Shown here piece after piece: positions 1 through 7,000 of a stretch of DNA of 10,533 nucleotides (its first letter is position 1; the number at the start of each line of letters is the position of its first letter). Origin of the DNA: Candidatus Firestoneibacteriota bacterium (GTDB taxonomy: Bacteria > Oederibacteriota > JAAXVQ01 > JAUVAV01); NCBI GenBank assembly GCA_030635415.1, contig DAOVYW010000065.1, positions 1 through 10,533 on the forward strand, written 5' to 3'. The notes beneath the pieces are model-generated. The model did not search any database and had not been told where the DNA came from. It saw only the letters and a list, made by a program, of their open reading frames with translations. Made by a program: the position numbers and the translations under genes.

Positions 1-335
1 ACTCCACCGGCTTTAACTGCGCCCTGTACCAAACAGATTACCGGTTGCGGGGCAGTATAAATACTGGATAATAATTTCACATATAATGCTATCGTCTTCG
101 TGGCAAGAGTATAATCCTGATCCATGGACTGGAGCTCTGCCAGGTCCATACCCAGGCAGAAAGGGTCTCCCGTTGCGCGCAAAACTATGGCTCTAATTTC
201 CTTATTTAATATGGCAGACGTAAAAGCCGCCTGCAAAGCTTCCATACTCTTTTGGTTGAGCACATTCCCGGCCGAAGGATTATTCAGAGTAATTATGGCC
301 GCTTGGGAATCAAGGTAAAAATCAATCAGCGGCAT
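1..335 (-). CDS. pksH: Enoyl-CoA hydratase/isomerase (crotonase) family, ECH1 / PksH-like, 3' end outside window
   Basis: The first 111 codons of a crotonase-family protein are visible; the rest lies beyond the left edge. The translation starts MPLIDFYLDSQAAIITLNNP. It carries the first oxyanion-hole segment FCLGMDLAEL at residues 59-68 and the start of the second, VKAGG, at 107-111. FCxGMD followed by KAGGV is the pattern I associate with ECH1 dehydratases of beta-branching cassettes (PksH, CurE type), which dehydrate HMG-like ACP intermediates. ECH2 decarboxylases instead carry a GGT-type segment. The preferred ATG (335-333) has GGAG eight bases upstream, and the HMG-CoA synthase stop lies four bases before it. 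A second in-frame ATG at 353 would overlap that gene. The direct placement after HMG-CoA synthase supports the ECH1 role. The catalytic acidic residues lie in the missing part, so ECH1 versus another crotonase is inferred. Confidence 0.85.
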   Translation of the reverse strand, partial: MPLIDFYLDSQAAIITLNNPSAGNVLNQKSMEALQAAFTSAILNKEIRAIVLRATGDPFCLGMDLAELQSMDQDYTLATKTIALYVKLLSSIYTAPQPVICLVQGAVKAGG

Positions 336-339
336 GTTA

Positions 340-1569
340 TCAACTCCAGGCATATTGGCGGCGAAAATCCTTGACTTCTTTTAAGACCAAATATTTTTGA
401 TCCTGGTAATGCTTGGCATACCAGTTGTCAAGCAGCGTCCAGTCCGGCCTAACCTCGGGTTGTTCAATCTCCAGTTCCCGTTTTCTTTCTATCATCTCAT
501 ATTCTTCAAAACTAACTTCTCTTCTCTGATCCAGGGCTTCATCAATTTTCAGATTATCTATATATTCTTTGGCTCCGGGACATATGCGCGCACTATAAAA
601 CTCTCCCATAGCTCCGGAACCATAGGCAAAAAACCCGATTCGGTCGTTGGGATTCACTTTATCGATGCTTTTAAGCAAACCGCACAATCCAATAAAATTG
701 CTGGCGCCATACGTGCTGCCTACCCGCGCCGCATATCGCAGCGAAGGCAGCACTTTCTGATTAAAGCTCTCCTTAATTTCCGATTTTTTCCGGGGCCGGG
801 ATAAATTGCACAGTACGCGGTGGGCCTGGAAAGCCATGCCGGGAAACGGCATATGGTAAATATTATAGTTAAAATAATCATCAAAATCGAGGCCAGGATT
901 GGCATTTTCCCGGTAATGTTGATAGGCCCCCTCTAAAGCATCCATATAACTGTATAAACTCACCTCATTATTTCCCGCTTCCTGCCGGGCAGTCGGCCGA
1001 AAAGTATCATATATATCCGTGGTCCAAAACCCTTTGTTGGCAATCTCGTATTCAATAATCTTCGGATCCTCACTAATTAACAGCGCGGCGGCGGCTCCGC
1101 CTAAAACAAACTCATGGTCTTTCCCAAAATGTTGGCGGCTGAAGTCGGTCGCAATCACTAAAGCCTTTTGGCCGCGATTTAATCCGGAAGCAATCCAATT
1201 AATCGCCGTGTCCAAACCCGCCACCCCGCTGTAACAGGCATGCTTGGTCTCATAATTCCTCACATTCGGATGCAGCCCCAGCGCGCTATGTATATTAGTG
1301 CTGATCGGCTTGCCAAAATCAACCGCCCCTTCCGTGCCTACGATCAGCATCCCAATATCTTTTTTGTCTTCTTCGGTAAGCAGCGACCGGGCGGCATTGA
1401 CGCCCATGGTCACAGTATCTTCATAAGGCGGATTAAGCGAACGGCTATTGATCAAATAATCATTCACTACTTGATCCGGATCTTTGCCGCGCGCCCGGGC
1501 GAGTTCAGCCTGCCGCATAAAAAGAGAGCAGCCATATAAGTTTATTTTTTCTATGCCGATTTTCTTCAT
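340..1569 (-). CDS. pksG: PKS-type hydroxymethylglutaryl-CoA synthase (HCS, PksG-like)
   Basis: A complete 409-residue HMG-CoA synthase homologue. In beta-branching cassettes this enzyme condenses an acetyl group carried by a donor ACP onto the beta-keto group of an ACP-bound polyketide. The catalytic set is intact: Glu80 in VGTEGAVDFGKP, the nucleophile Cys112 in ETKHACYSG, and His239 in YHMPFPGMAF. The GSG segment FFAYGSGAMGEFYS spans residues 313-326. The length matches PksG/CurD-type enzymes. Its neighbours (ECH1 downstream, ketoreductase and ketosynthases upstream, no mevalonate genes) point to polyketide branching rather than isoprenoid synthesis. The ATG at 1569 is preceded by AAGGGAG, with a rather long spacer of about 10 bases. 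A 171-base gap containing a palindromic repeat separates it from the upstream reductase, so it may be partly uncoupled from the rest of the operon. Family assignment is firm; the natural substrate is unknown. Confidence 0.93.
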   Translation of the reverse strand: MKKIGIEKINLYGCSLFMRQAELARARGKDPDQVVNDYLINSRSLNPPYEDTVTMGVNAARSLLTEEDKKDIGMLIVGTEGAVDFGKPISTNIHSALGLHPNVRNYETKHACYSGVAGLDTAINWIASGLNRGQKALVIATDFSRQHFGKDHEFVLGGAAAALLISEDPKIIEYEIANKGFWTTDIYDTFRPTARQEAGNNEVSLYSYMDALEGAYQHYRENANPGLDFDDYFNYNIYHMPFPGMAFQAHRVLCNLSRPRKKSEIKESFNQKVLPSLRYAARVGSTYGASNFIGLCGLLKSIDKVNPNDRIGFFAYGSGAMGEFYSARICPGAKEYIDNLKIDEALDQRREVSFEEYEMIERKRELEIEQPEVRPDWTLLDNWYAKHYQDQKYLVLKEVKDFRRQYAWS

Positions 1570-1615
1570 GTTATTTCTTCTCCCTTAATTGCCATCTATT
1601 CATCTTTTAACTCTC

Positions 1616-1706
1616 TTTGTCATTTCGAGCAAAGCGAGAAATCTCCCGGAGTCCTGATAATCCAGGCGCTTGTTTGGAGATTCCTCACTACGTTCGGAAT
1701 GACAAA
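1616..1706. repeat. Imperfect palindromic interspersed repeat with 31-base arms
   Basis: The arms are 1616-1646 (TTTGTCATTTCGAGC...) and 1676-1706 (...GTTCGGAATGACAAA). The reverse complement of the right arm matches the left arm at 25 of 31 positions, and several of the differences still allow G-U pairs. The 29-base loop holds a small inner stem, CCTG/CAGG. The element lies wholly within the gap between the ketoreductase and HMG-CoA synthase genes. From memory, repeats with this 'GTCATTTCGAGC / GGAATGAC' wording are scattered through many environmental bacterial genomes. No second copy was seen in this window. As RNA it could fold into a long hairpin inside the operon transcript, so a role in transcript processing is possible but inferred. 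Confidence 0.8.
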
Positions 1707-1740
1707 TCCAGGCAAACGTGTCTTTTGTGGATAGATTTTT

Positions 1741-2481
1741 TCACGGCGCATACGGCAAGGCGCCGGAGACGCGAATCACTGCTCCAGTAATAAAAGTCGC
1801 GTCCGCTGATATTAAAAAATTAACCAGATTAGCAATATCTTCCGCCGAACCGGCTTTTTTCATGGGACAGTGCTGCAACCAGAATTTATGCAGGCTTTCC
1901 GCAAGATGATTCTTGGTCATATCCGTAGGCACATACCCGACGGTTACCACATTGGCGGTTACTCCTTTGGCCCCGTATTCCTTGGCCAGTGTTTGGGTCA
2001 TTCCGATTAAGCCGGATTTACTGGTCGCGTAATTAATCTGCCCGCTGCATCCCGCCTGGGCCAGGGATGAAATATTAATTATCTTTCCCTTGCGGTTGGA
2101 AAGAAAATGCATTAATAAACTACGAATAACGTAAAATGGGCCGCTGAGATTAGTTGCTATTACTTCATCCCATTCCTCATTGCTCATCATGGCGGCGGCA
2201 TTATTTCTGACCATGGCCGCGTTGTTAATTACCGCCGTAATATCTTCAAAATCGCCAATTATGGTTTCTATCGTTTTTTCCACCTTATCCGGGGCTTTTA
2301 GCTCCATCGGGTAATATTTTATTTTGACCTCGGGATTTACTTCCCGGGCTAATTCCAGCGTTTCCTTAGCCGCATTTTCATTGGAAACGTAAGTAAACGC
2401 GCAGCCATGTCCGGCAGCGGCCATTTTTAAAACCATGGCTCTACCGATGCCGCGCGAACCGCCCGTAATTATGACATTCAT
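1741..2481 (-). CDS. fabG: FabG-like 3-ketoacyl-ACP reductase (short-chain dehydrogenase/reductase)
   Basis: A 246-residue classical SDR, the usual size for FabG. The Rossmann glycine motif TGGSRGIG is at residues 6-13, NNAA at 86-89, and the structural Asn at 111. The catalytic Ser is at 138/139 in INISS, followed by Tyr151-x-x-x-Lys155 in NYATSK. The C-terminal run AEDIANLVNFLISADATFITG is typical of FabG (quoted in part: ITGAVIRVSG, 231-240). It most likely reduces 3-ketoacyl-ACP to 3-hydroxyacyl-ACP with NAD(P)H. The gene starts four bases after the ketosynthase stop, and its AGGGAG (2494-2489) lies inside the end of that gene, so translational coupling is likely. Placement between two ketosynthases and HMG-CoA synthase points to a pathway-specific reductase rather than housekeeping fatty-acid synthesis. 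Substrate and cofactor preference cannot be read with certainty. Confidence 0.9.
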   Translation of the reverse strand: MNVIITGGSRGIGRAMVLKMAAAGHGCAFTYVSNENAAKETLELAREVNPEVKIKYYPMELKAPDKVEKTIETIIGDFEDITAVINNAAMVRNNAAAMMSNEEWDEVIATNLSGPFYVIRSLLMHFLSNRKGKIINISSLAQAGCSGQINYATSKSGLIGMTQTLAKEYGAKGVTANVVTVGYVPTDMTKNHLAESLHKFWLQHCPMKKAGSAEDIANLVNFLISADATFITGAVIRVSGALPYAP

Positions 2482-2485
2482 TTTT

Positions 2486-3775
2486 TTACTCCCTATATTT
2501 TTTTATTAAACTGCAGCAATTCAAACCGCCAAAGCCAAAAGAATTTTTTAGCATATAATTAATATTATGCGCCTGCGCCTGATTGGCACATACATCCAGG
2601 TCAATTTCGGGATCAAGTTCGCTGATATTTATCGTAGGATGCAGCATATTTTTATTCATCTGAAGAATACCGCCGATAGTCTCAACAATCGGCGCAGACC
2701 AACAAACATGCCCTAACATGGATTTAGGCGCATTTAGCTTTAAATTTCGGGTTCGCGCGCCAAAGACTTGTTTTATGGCTTTAATCTCCTGCAAATCACC
2801 CAAGGGTGTTCCCGTAGCATGACAATTAATATAATCTATCTCTTCCGGCTTGACCTGGACGGCTTTTAATAATTCCCGCATCAAATAGGCCTGACTCTCA
2901 GCCGAAGGAGCCGGTAAATGATTGGCATTGGCATTGGCTTTTATTCCCAATAATTCCGCGTAAATACGCGCGCCCCGTTTTCGGGCGGTCTCCCAGTCTT
3001 CCAGAATAATCGTCCCCGCGCCATGCGAAGGCACAAAACCGCAGCGCTTAGTATCAAAAGGACGGGAAGCCGCTTCCGGATTTTCCTGGTATTCCGGCTT
3101 GACTACCACTGAATCAAGAAAAGCCATGGCATGAATATCAGCCGGCGTCATATCAAAAATGGCTCCCGATACAATCGACCGATCACACTCATGGGATACA
3201 ATATCCCTAAATCCGTCACGCAGGGCTAAATTCCCACTGGCGCATGCTCCGCCAATAGTATAGGTTGGGCCTTTTATCCCGAGAATTTCTGAAACTGTGG
3301 CCGCAATGTTCGGATCCAGGGCTTCCACCCCAAACAAAGGCTCAATATACAAAGGCTCGGTTTGGAATTGCCGGGCATTCTTGGTTATATACCGGGAATT
3401 GAAATTATGCCCGCCTACTAATATACTGGTCCGAAAAGGATCACTTTTAATTTCTAATAATCCGGCAGCCAGATAAGCTTGCAACGTACACAACACATTG
3501 ATTTTATTGGAAAAAGTGGCATTTCTAAATATTTTCCTGATCTTTTTGAACAGGTCCGGGGGAAGTTCCGGCCCCAGCTTTTCCAAAGCGGATTTATAAT
3601 CATACCCCCCCAGATCACCGCCAATTTTACATTCGACATTTGACATATCCAGGGACGACCATTTCTTTATACCGGATTTACCGCTTATCAGGTTGGAATA
3701 ATAATCCTCAAGATTATCTCCCAGCGGATTAATGGTTGCCATCCCGGTAATGACTACTCTTCTATTATTTATCAT
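2486..3775 (-). CDS. Divergent beta-ketoacyl-ACP synthase (ketosynthase, second of pair)
   Basis: A 429-residue KAS II-type condensing enzyme. It has the N-terminal VVITGMATINPLG motif and a complete Cys-His-His set: Cys178 in IGGACASGNLAL, His319 in CHATGTPLGD, and His356 in KSMLGH. The C-terminal NSFGFGG loop is at 411-417. The segment after His356 reads VCWSAPIVE instead of the Gly/Ala-rich LVGAGG seen in its neighbour, so the enzyme belongs to a separate subfamily. Because Cys178 is present, it is neither a chain-length factor nor a Cys-to-Ser decarboxylase of the CurC/PksF kind, as judged from the sequence. It could still supply acetyl-ACP for the HMG-CoA synthase step, or act as the partner subunit of the other ketosynthase. 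The ATG at 3775 has a weak GGA eight bases upstream. A 72-base spacer separates it from the first ketosynthase, with no carrier-protein gene in between. Confidence 0.9.
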   Translation of the reverse strand: MINNRRVVITGMATINPLGDNLEDYYSNLISGKSGIKKWSSLDMSNVECKIGGDLGGYDYKSALEKLGPELPPDLFKKIRKIFRNATFSNKINVLCTLQAYLAAGLLEIKSDPFRTSILVGGHNFNSRYITKNARQFQTEPLYIEPLFGVEALDPNIAATVSEILGIKGPTYTIGGACASGNLALRDGFRDIVSHECDRSIVSGAIFDMTPADIHAMAFLDSVVVKPEYQENPEAASRPFDTKRCGFVPSHGAGTIILEDWETARKRGARIYAELLGIKANANANHLPAPSAESQAYLMRELLKAVQVKPEEIDYINCHATGTPLGDLQEIKAIKQVFGARTRNLKLNAPKSMLGHVCWSAPIVETIGGILQMNKNMLHPTINISELDPEIDLDVCANQAQAHNINYMLKNSFGFGGLNCCSLIKKYRE

Positions 3776-3847
3776 TGATTACATCCATTTCTTGGTTGAC
3801 ACTACCTTTCATTAACTGTCTAAATTAAGCTGGGTCCCGGTATATCC

Positions 3848-5113
3848 TCAGCCTTTGTATTTTGAAATAATCAACACGGCATTTTGACCGCCAAATCCAA
3901 AACTATTCAATAAAATATTATTTACCTCTGTCTTTCGAGGTTCATTACGAACTATGTTGAGATGAATCTCGGGATCCGGCTCAAATTGATTAATGGTGGG
4001 ATGAATAATGCTTTTTTCCAGGGCTAATATTCCGGCGATCGCCTCGGTTCCTCCCCCGGCTCCGACCAGATGCCCGATCATGGATTTAGTGCTGTGTACC
4101 AGGATCCTCTCCGCCCTATGATTAAAAACTCTGCAGACAGCCCGGCTTTCGGATAAATCTCCCAACAGAGTAGAAGTCCCATGGGCATTTATCAGATCAA
4201 TATCATCCTTGTTTAAACCTGCGTTTGCCATTGCCAATTCCATGGCATCACAAGCGCCGCGGCCTTCAGGATGAGGCGCCACCAAGTCGTGCGCGTCGCA
4301 GGAAAACCCATAACCCTTTAATTCTCCATAAATATGGGCGCCGCGTTGTTTGGCATGTTCTAATTCTTCCAGGCAAAGAACCCCGGCGCCTTCGCCTAAG
4401 ATAAAACCATCACGATTCTTGTCAAACGGGCGGCTCGCGGTTTCCGGTGAATCATTCCGTTCCGAAAGGGCCTGGATAACCCCAAATCCGCCGAAACCCA
4501 TAATATTTACCACCGCTTCCGCGCCGCCGGTCAGCATGGCATCCGCCATGCCCATTTTAATCATCATGGCGGCCGTACCAATGGCATGGTTACTGGTGGC
4601 ACAAGCGGAATTAACCGAGAAATTCGGTCCCTGGAGGTTAAATACTTTGGCAGTATATCCCGAAGCAGTACTGGGAATACAGCCCACTACATAAAATGGA
4701 GAAATGGCTTCTATCCCTTTACGCAAAACATTACTGATATTTTTATATTGAATTTCCACCCCGGCATCTCCGGTGCCTATCAATACTCCATAGCGCTGGG
4801 GCGCTTTTTCAATTTCCAGGCCGGAGTCTTTCAATGCCTGGGTGGCCGCCACATGACCGAATATAATAAACCGGTCCAACCGCTTAAGCATTTTCTTTTT
4901 AGGAAAATATCCCTCCATATCATCCGGCAAATCAATTTCCGCGCCGATTTTCACGGAATAATTCATTAATTCAGTATGCTGAGCTAAACGTACGCCTGAT
5001 TTACCGGCAATTAGATTGGTCCAAAATTCCCCTACTGTATTGCCAATAGGATTAATAGTTCCCATTCCGGTAATCACTACTCGTGTTTCATAAGGATTTC
5101 GCTGCTTAATCAA
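3848..5113 (-). CDS. FabF-type beta-ketoacyl-ACP synthase (ketosynthase, first gene of operon)
   Basis: A 421-residue condensing enzyme with all standard FabF features. RVVITGMGTINPIG spans 11-24, and the nucleophile Cys171 lies in NSACATSNHA. His311 is in NAHGTSTLLGD, Lys343 and His348 are in STKSMIGH, and NSFGFGG is at 403-409. It should extend an acyl-ACP with a malonyl-ACP unit. The start is TTG (5113-5111). AAAGGA sits six bases upstream, an in-frame TAG lies a few codons further up, and no ATG or GTG lies between that stop and the conserved N-terminus. Being first in an operon with a second ketosynthase, a ketoreductase and HMG-CoA synthase, it is more likely part of a dedicated polyketide-like pathway than the housekeeping fabF. 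A housekeeping copy would usually sit beside acpP. No acyltransferase or carrier protein is adjacent. Confidence 0.92.
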   Translation of the reverse strand: MIKQRNPYETRVVITGMGTINPIGNTVGEFWTNLIAGKSGVRLAQHTELMNYSVKIGAEIDLPDDMEGYFPKKKMLKRLDRFIIFGHVAATQALKDSGLEIEKAPQRYGVLIGTGDAGVEIQYKNISNVLRKGIEAISPFYVVGCIPSTASGYTAKVFNLQGPNFSVNSACATSNHAIGTAAMMIKMGMADAMLTGGAEAVVNIMGFGGFGVIQALSERNDSPETASRPFDKNRDGFILGEGAGVLCLEELEHAKQRGAHIYGELKGYGFSCDAHDLVAPHPEGRGACDAMELAMANAGLNKDDIDLINAHGTSTLLGDLSESRAVCRVFNHRAERILVHSTKSMIGHLVGAGGGTEAIAGILALEKSIIHPTINQFEPDPEIHLNIVRNEPRKTEVNNILLNSFGFGGQNAVLIISKYKG

Positions 5114-5140
5114 TATATATCCTTTCTATTGCTTATTCCT

Positions 5141-5167
5141 CTTCTTTCGCGCCAAGCGCGGCGGAAG
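5141..5167. other. Short GC-rich hairpin in the presumed leader of the ketosynthase operon
   Basis: CGCGC (5148-5152) pairs with GCGCG (5156-5160) across a three-base loop. An outer CTTC/GAAG pair (5141-5144 with 5164-5167) is separated from it by a 3x3 internal loop. It lies between the promoter candidate and the TTG start, so it would be in the 5' leader of the minus-strand transcript. No T-run follows it on either strand, so it is not a standard terminator. A role in RNA stability or translation is only a guess. Confidence 0.3.
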
Positions 5168-5182
5168 GAAAAAATTGCAATG

Positions 5183-5210
5183 ATTATACATTTTTTTTGC
5201 CTTTTTTCCA
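5183..5210 (-). promoter_or_regulatory. Candidate sigma-70 promoter for the ketosynthase operon
   Basis: On the minus strand there is a perfect TATAAT (5188-5183). A 16-base spacer upstream leads to TGGAAA (5210-5205), which matches the TTGACA consensus at four of six positions. Surrounding A-tracts could add to its strength. It faces the TTG start of the first ketosynthase about 70 bases away. The match is by eye and the -35 box is weak. Confidence 0.35.
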
Positions 5211-5212
5211 TT

Positions 5213-5236
5213 AAAAAAACACCACCAGCCGTTTTT
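5213..5236 (-). terminator. Weak intrinsic terminator candidate after the outer-membrane channel gene
   Basis: On the minus strand AAAAAC (5236-5231) can pair with GTTTTT (5220-5215) across a ten-base loop, and the T-run continues to 5213. It starts seven bases after the channel gene's stop, directly before the promoter candidate of the next operon. The stem is almost all A-U, so termination would be inefficient. Confidence 0.3.
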
Positions 5237-5242
5237 GCCAAA

Positions 5243-6649
5243 TCAGGGATAAACCGCGCTCTTGCTTTTATGCATTTCACTTCTGTCGATGAGCCGGTCG
5301 GTCATACGCAGCCACTCGTTCATTAGGATATAGTAATGCATAGCCAGATAAATCTTTTTATAGCGATTTTCCTCCAGATTGTCGGCCGCCAGGATAAGGT
5401 CATTCAAACTAGTACGTCCTTGCCCATAATATCCGGTTTCGTCTTTTAAAACAATTTGAGCCAGCTCCACTTTTTCCCCGGCAATATCCAGACGTTTTTT
5501 CGTGGTTTGAATTTCAGTATACAAATTTATAAGATCAGTGCCAAGCTGTTGTTTTTTATTGCCCACGGTTAATTGTTTTTTTTTCAAATCTGCCTTGGCC
5601 AGTTCATACTGCCAGGCTTCATGTTTGGCCATAAAGGGGATTTCCACTGAAATCCCGGCATAAATCTCGTTTTTCCCGCTACCCAGGGATTGTCCTGAGC
5701 CTTCCGCCGCGCAGCCCAGAAGCAAATCAGCTGAGGGCAATAATTGGTTGGCATATTTACTCACTTCTTTTCCGGCTTTTTTCTCGATAAGTTCCAGTAT
5801 TTGATAAGTTCGGCTCGTTTCGGTAAAATGCCTATAATCACGCTCAAAGTCCATCTCATGCGGCCGGTAAAAACCCGGTTTCTCAGGTATTAATATCGGT
5901 ACGCTTTTATCCCGGATTGCTTGTTTAATAACCGATGACAAATTCGCATAGGTTTTTTCCAGTTCCAGCAAAGTTGCTTCTTTTTCCAAAACCTTTAAAT
6001 GTATCTTATTGACATCCGTCCGGTTGGCGATTTTACTTTTCTGCCGGGCCCGAATATCCTTTAATAATTTACGGTTTTCGCGGCAGGTGGTTTTTTCAGC
6101 CTGAACATGGGCGAACGCTGCATACCAGTTATAATAAGTCCTTATCAGTAGGGCGAGATAATCCTCATACGCTTCGACCACCTGATGCCGGGCAATATCC
6201 ATCTCCAATCCGCTGATTTTCTCCAAAAGCCGGTTGGTATAGCCAAAGGCGTTTTCCGCGATTGGCTGGGTTACGGCAACGGCAAATTTGGAATAGGACG
6301 AACTGGTAATACTGGTTCTCGAAAGAGCGCACTCTACGCCAATGCCGGTACCGCTGTAGGGAAAAAGCTTGCTTAAGGTTATGCTTCCCTGCGGCTCATC
6401 TTCCTCCTCCGTTTTCAGAGATAGATTGTATTCACCTTTCACGGATAAAACCAGGCTGTCCACTGGCAGGTTTAACTGGGTCTGATATTGAGCAGTAAGT
6501 TCATCCACGAGAATCTCCTCAAAGGTTTGGTCACTTTCACAAACCCGGCGAATGAATTCATCCAGCTGCAATATTTGACCAGACGCAATTACCGGTAAAG
6601 GCCCCAGCATAAATACCAATAATATTAATATCGTTTTATACCGAAACAC
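5243..6649 (-). CDS. TolC/OEP-family outer-membrane channel protein
   Basis: A 468-residue protein when read from a GTG at 6649. That start gives a standard signal peptide: a short basic n-region MFRYK, the hydrophobic core TILILLVFMLGPLPVI, and a likely cleavage site near IASGQ. AAAGGA lies seven bases before the GTG. An in-frame ATG at 6691 would add 14 mostly polar residues and has a closer-spaced GGGGGA, so it remains possible. There is no lipobox Cys. The mature part has two halves with long, charged alpha-helical stretches (for example residues 180-240 and 340-450) and short beta-rich parts, as in trimeric TolC-like channels. The C-terminal half carries the recognisable pattern ending in Y-GQGRTSLNDLILAADNL. 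It probably exports small molecules or proteins with an unseen inner-membrane pump and adaptor. Adjacency to the biosynthetic operon suggests, but does not show, product export. Confidence 0.82.
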   Translation of the reverse strand: MFRYKTILILLVFMLGPLPVIASGQILQLDEFIRRVCESDQTFEEILVDELTAQYQTQLNLPVDSLVLSVKGEYNLSLKTEEEDEPQGSITLSKLFPYSGTGIGVECALSRTSITSSSYSKFAVAVTQPIAENAFGYTNRLLEKISGLEMDIARHQVVEAYEDYLALLIRTYYNWYAAFAHVQAEKTTCRENRKLLKDIRARQKSKIANRTDVNKIHLKVLEKEATLLELEKTYANLSSVIKQAIRDKSVPILIPEKPGFYRPHEMDFERDYRHFTETSRTYQILELIEKKAGKEVSKYANQLLPSADLLLGCAAEGSGQSLGSGKNEIYAGISVEIPFMAKHEAWQYELAKADLKKKQLTVGNKKQQLGTDLINLYTEIQTTKKRLDIAGEKVELAQIVLKDETGYYGQGRTSLNDLILAADNLEENRYKKIYLAMHYYILMNEWLRMTDRLIDRSEMHKSKSAVYP

Positions 6650-6701
6650 ATTTGCGTCCTTTATAGATATTTTGGTCCTAACGCAAGCCATAGGTCCCCC
6701 A

Positions 6702-6902
6702 TCAGACTATATAAGCCAGGTCTTCGGCAATATCCGCAACCTGCGCATTAGTCAAATCTTTATATTTCCTGCGGTTATACTCCTTATCCAGCTTTACCCA
6801 GCAGATGGCGTTTTGCAAAACACCCGATAATTCTTTCCCACATAATAGATTACCCTTTATTTCCAGGCGAATAATACAAATCGCAATATTTTTATTCCGG
6901 TT
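6702..6902 (-). pseudogene. Possible coding remnant or small ORF upstream of the channel gene
   Basis: Between an in-frame TAA (6905-6903) and a TGA (6704-6702) the minus strand is open for 66 codons. The second half is strikingly protein-like: WVKLDKEYNRRKYKDLTNAQ, followed by VADIAEDLAYIV, an amphipathic charged stretch. There is no ATG or GTG in the frame; the only common alternative start is a TTG at 6818, giving 38 residues. The same frame continues upstream of the TAA as another open stretch to 7154. The stop lies 10 bases before the alternative ATG of the channel gene. It may be the tail of a decayed gene, a very small gene, or chance. I do not recognise the family. Confidence 0.25.
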
Positions 6903-6984
6903 TTATCTGTGCGATAGTTCAGACTTCAAAACTTTACCATTAGCAGAACATGTTTGTAAATCTTTTTTCATATTTCGGAAACAT

Positions 6985-7000
6985 TTGATTATACAATCAA
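6985..7000. promoter_or_regulatory. Short palindrome, possible operator
   Basis: TTGATT-ATAC-AATCAA is a perfect 6+6 inverted repeat about 100 bases before the TPR gene start. The complementary strand contains TATAAT within it, but without a -35 partner. Its size fits a helix-turn-helix dimer site, although one such palindrome in AT-rich DNA can arise by chance. Confidence 0.2.

Noticed and set aside
397..1539. Plus-strand open frames opposite the HMG-CoA synthase gene (and similar ones opposite the ketosynthases and the Bax inhibitor gene)
   Set aside because: They lie wholly antisense to genes with full catalytic motifs and have no recognisable motifs or ribosome binding sites.
2486..3775. 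Second ketosynthase as a chain-length factor (KS-beta)
   Set aside because: Chain-length factors lack the active-site Cys (usually Gln). Here Cys178 and both His are present, so heterodimer partnership stays open but not a classic KS-beta.
3776..3847. Possible acyl carrier protein between the two ketosynthases
   Set aside because: The gap is only 72 bases, and no DSL/DSx phosphopantetheine motif was seen anywhere in the window.
5141..5167. GC-rich hairpin as an intrinsic terminator
   Set aside because: Neither strand has a T-run after the stem.
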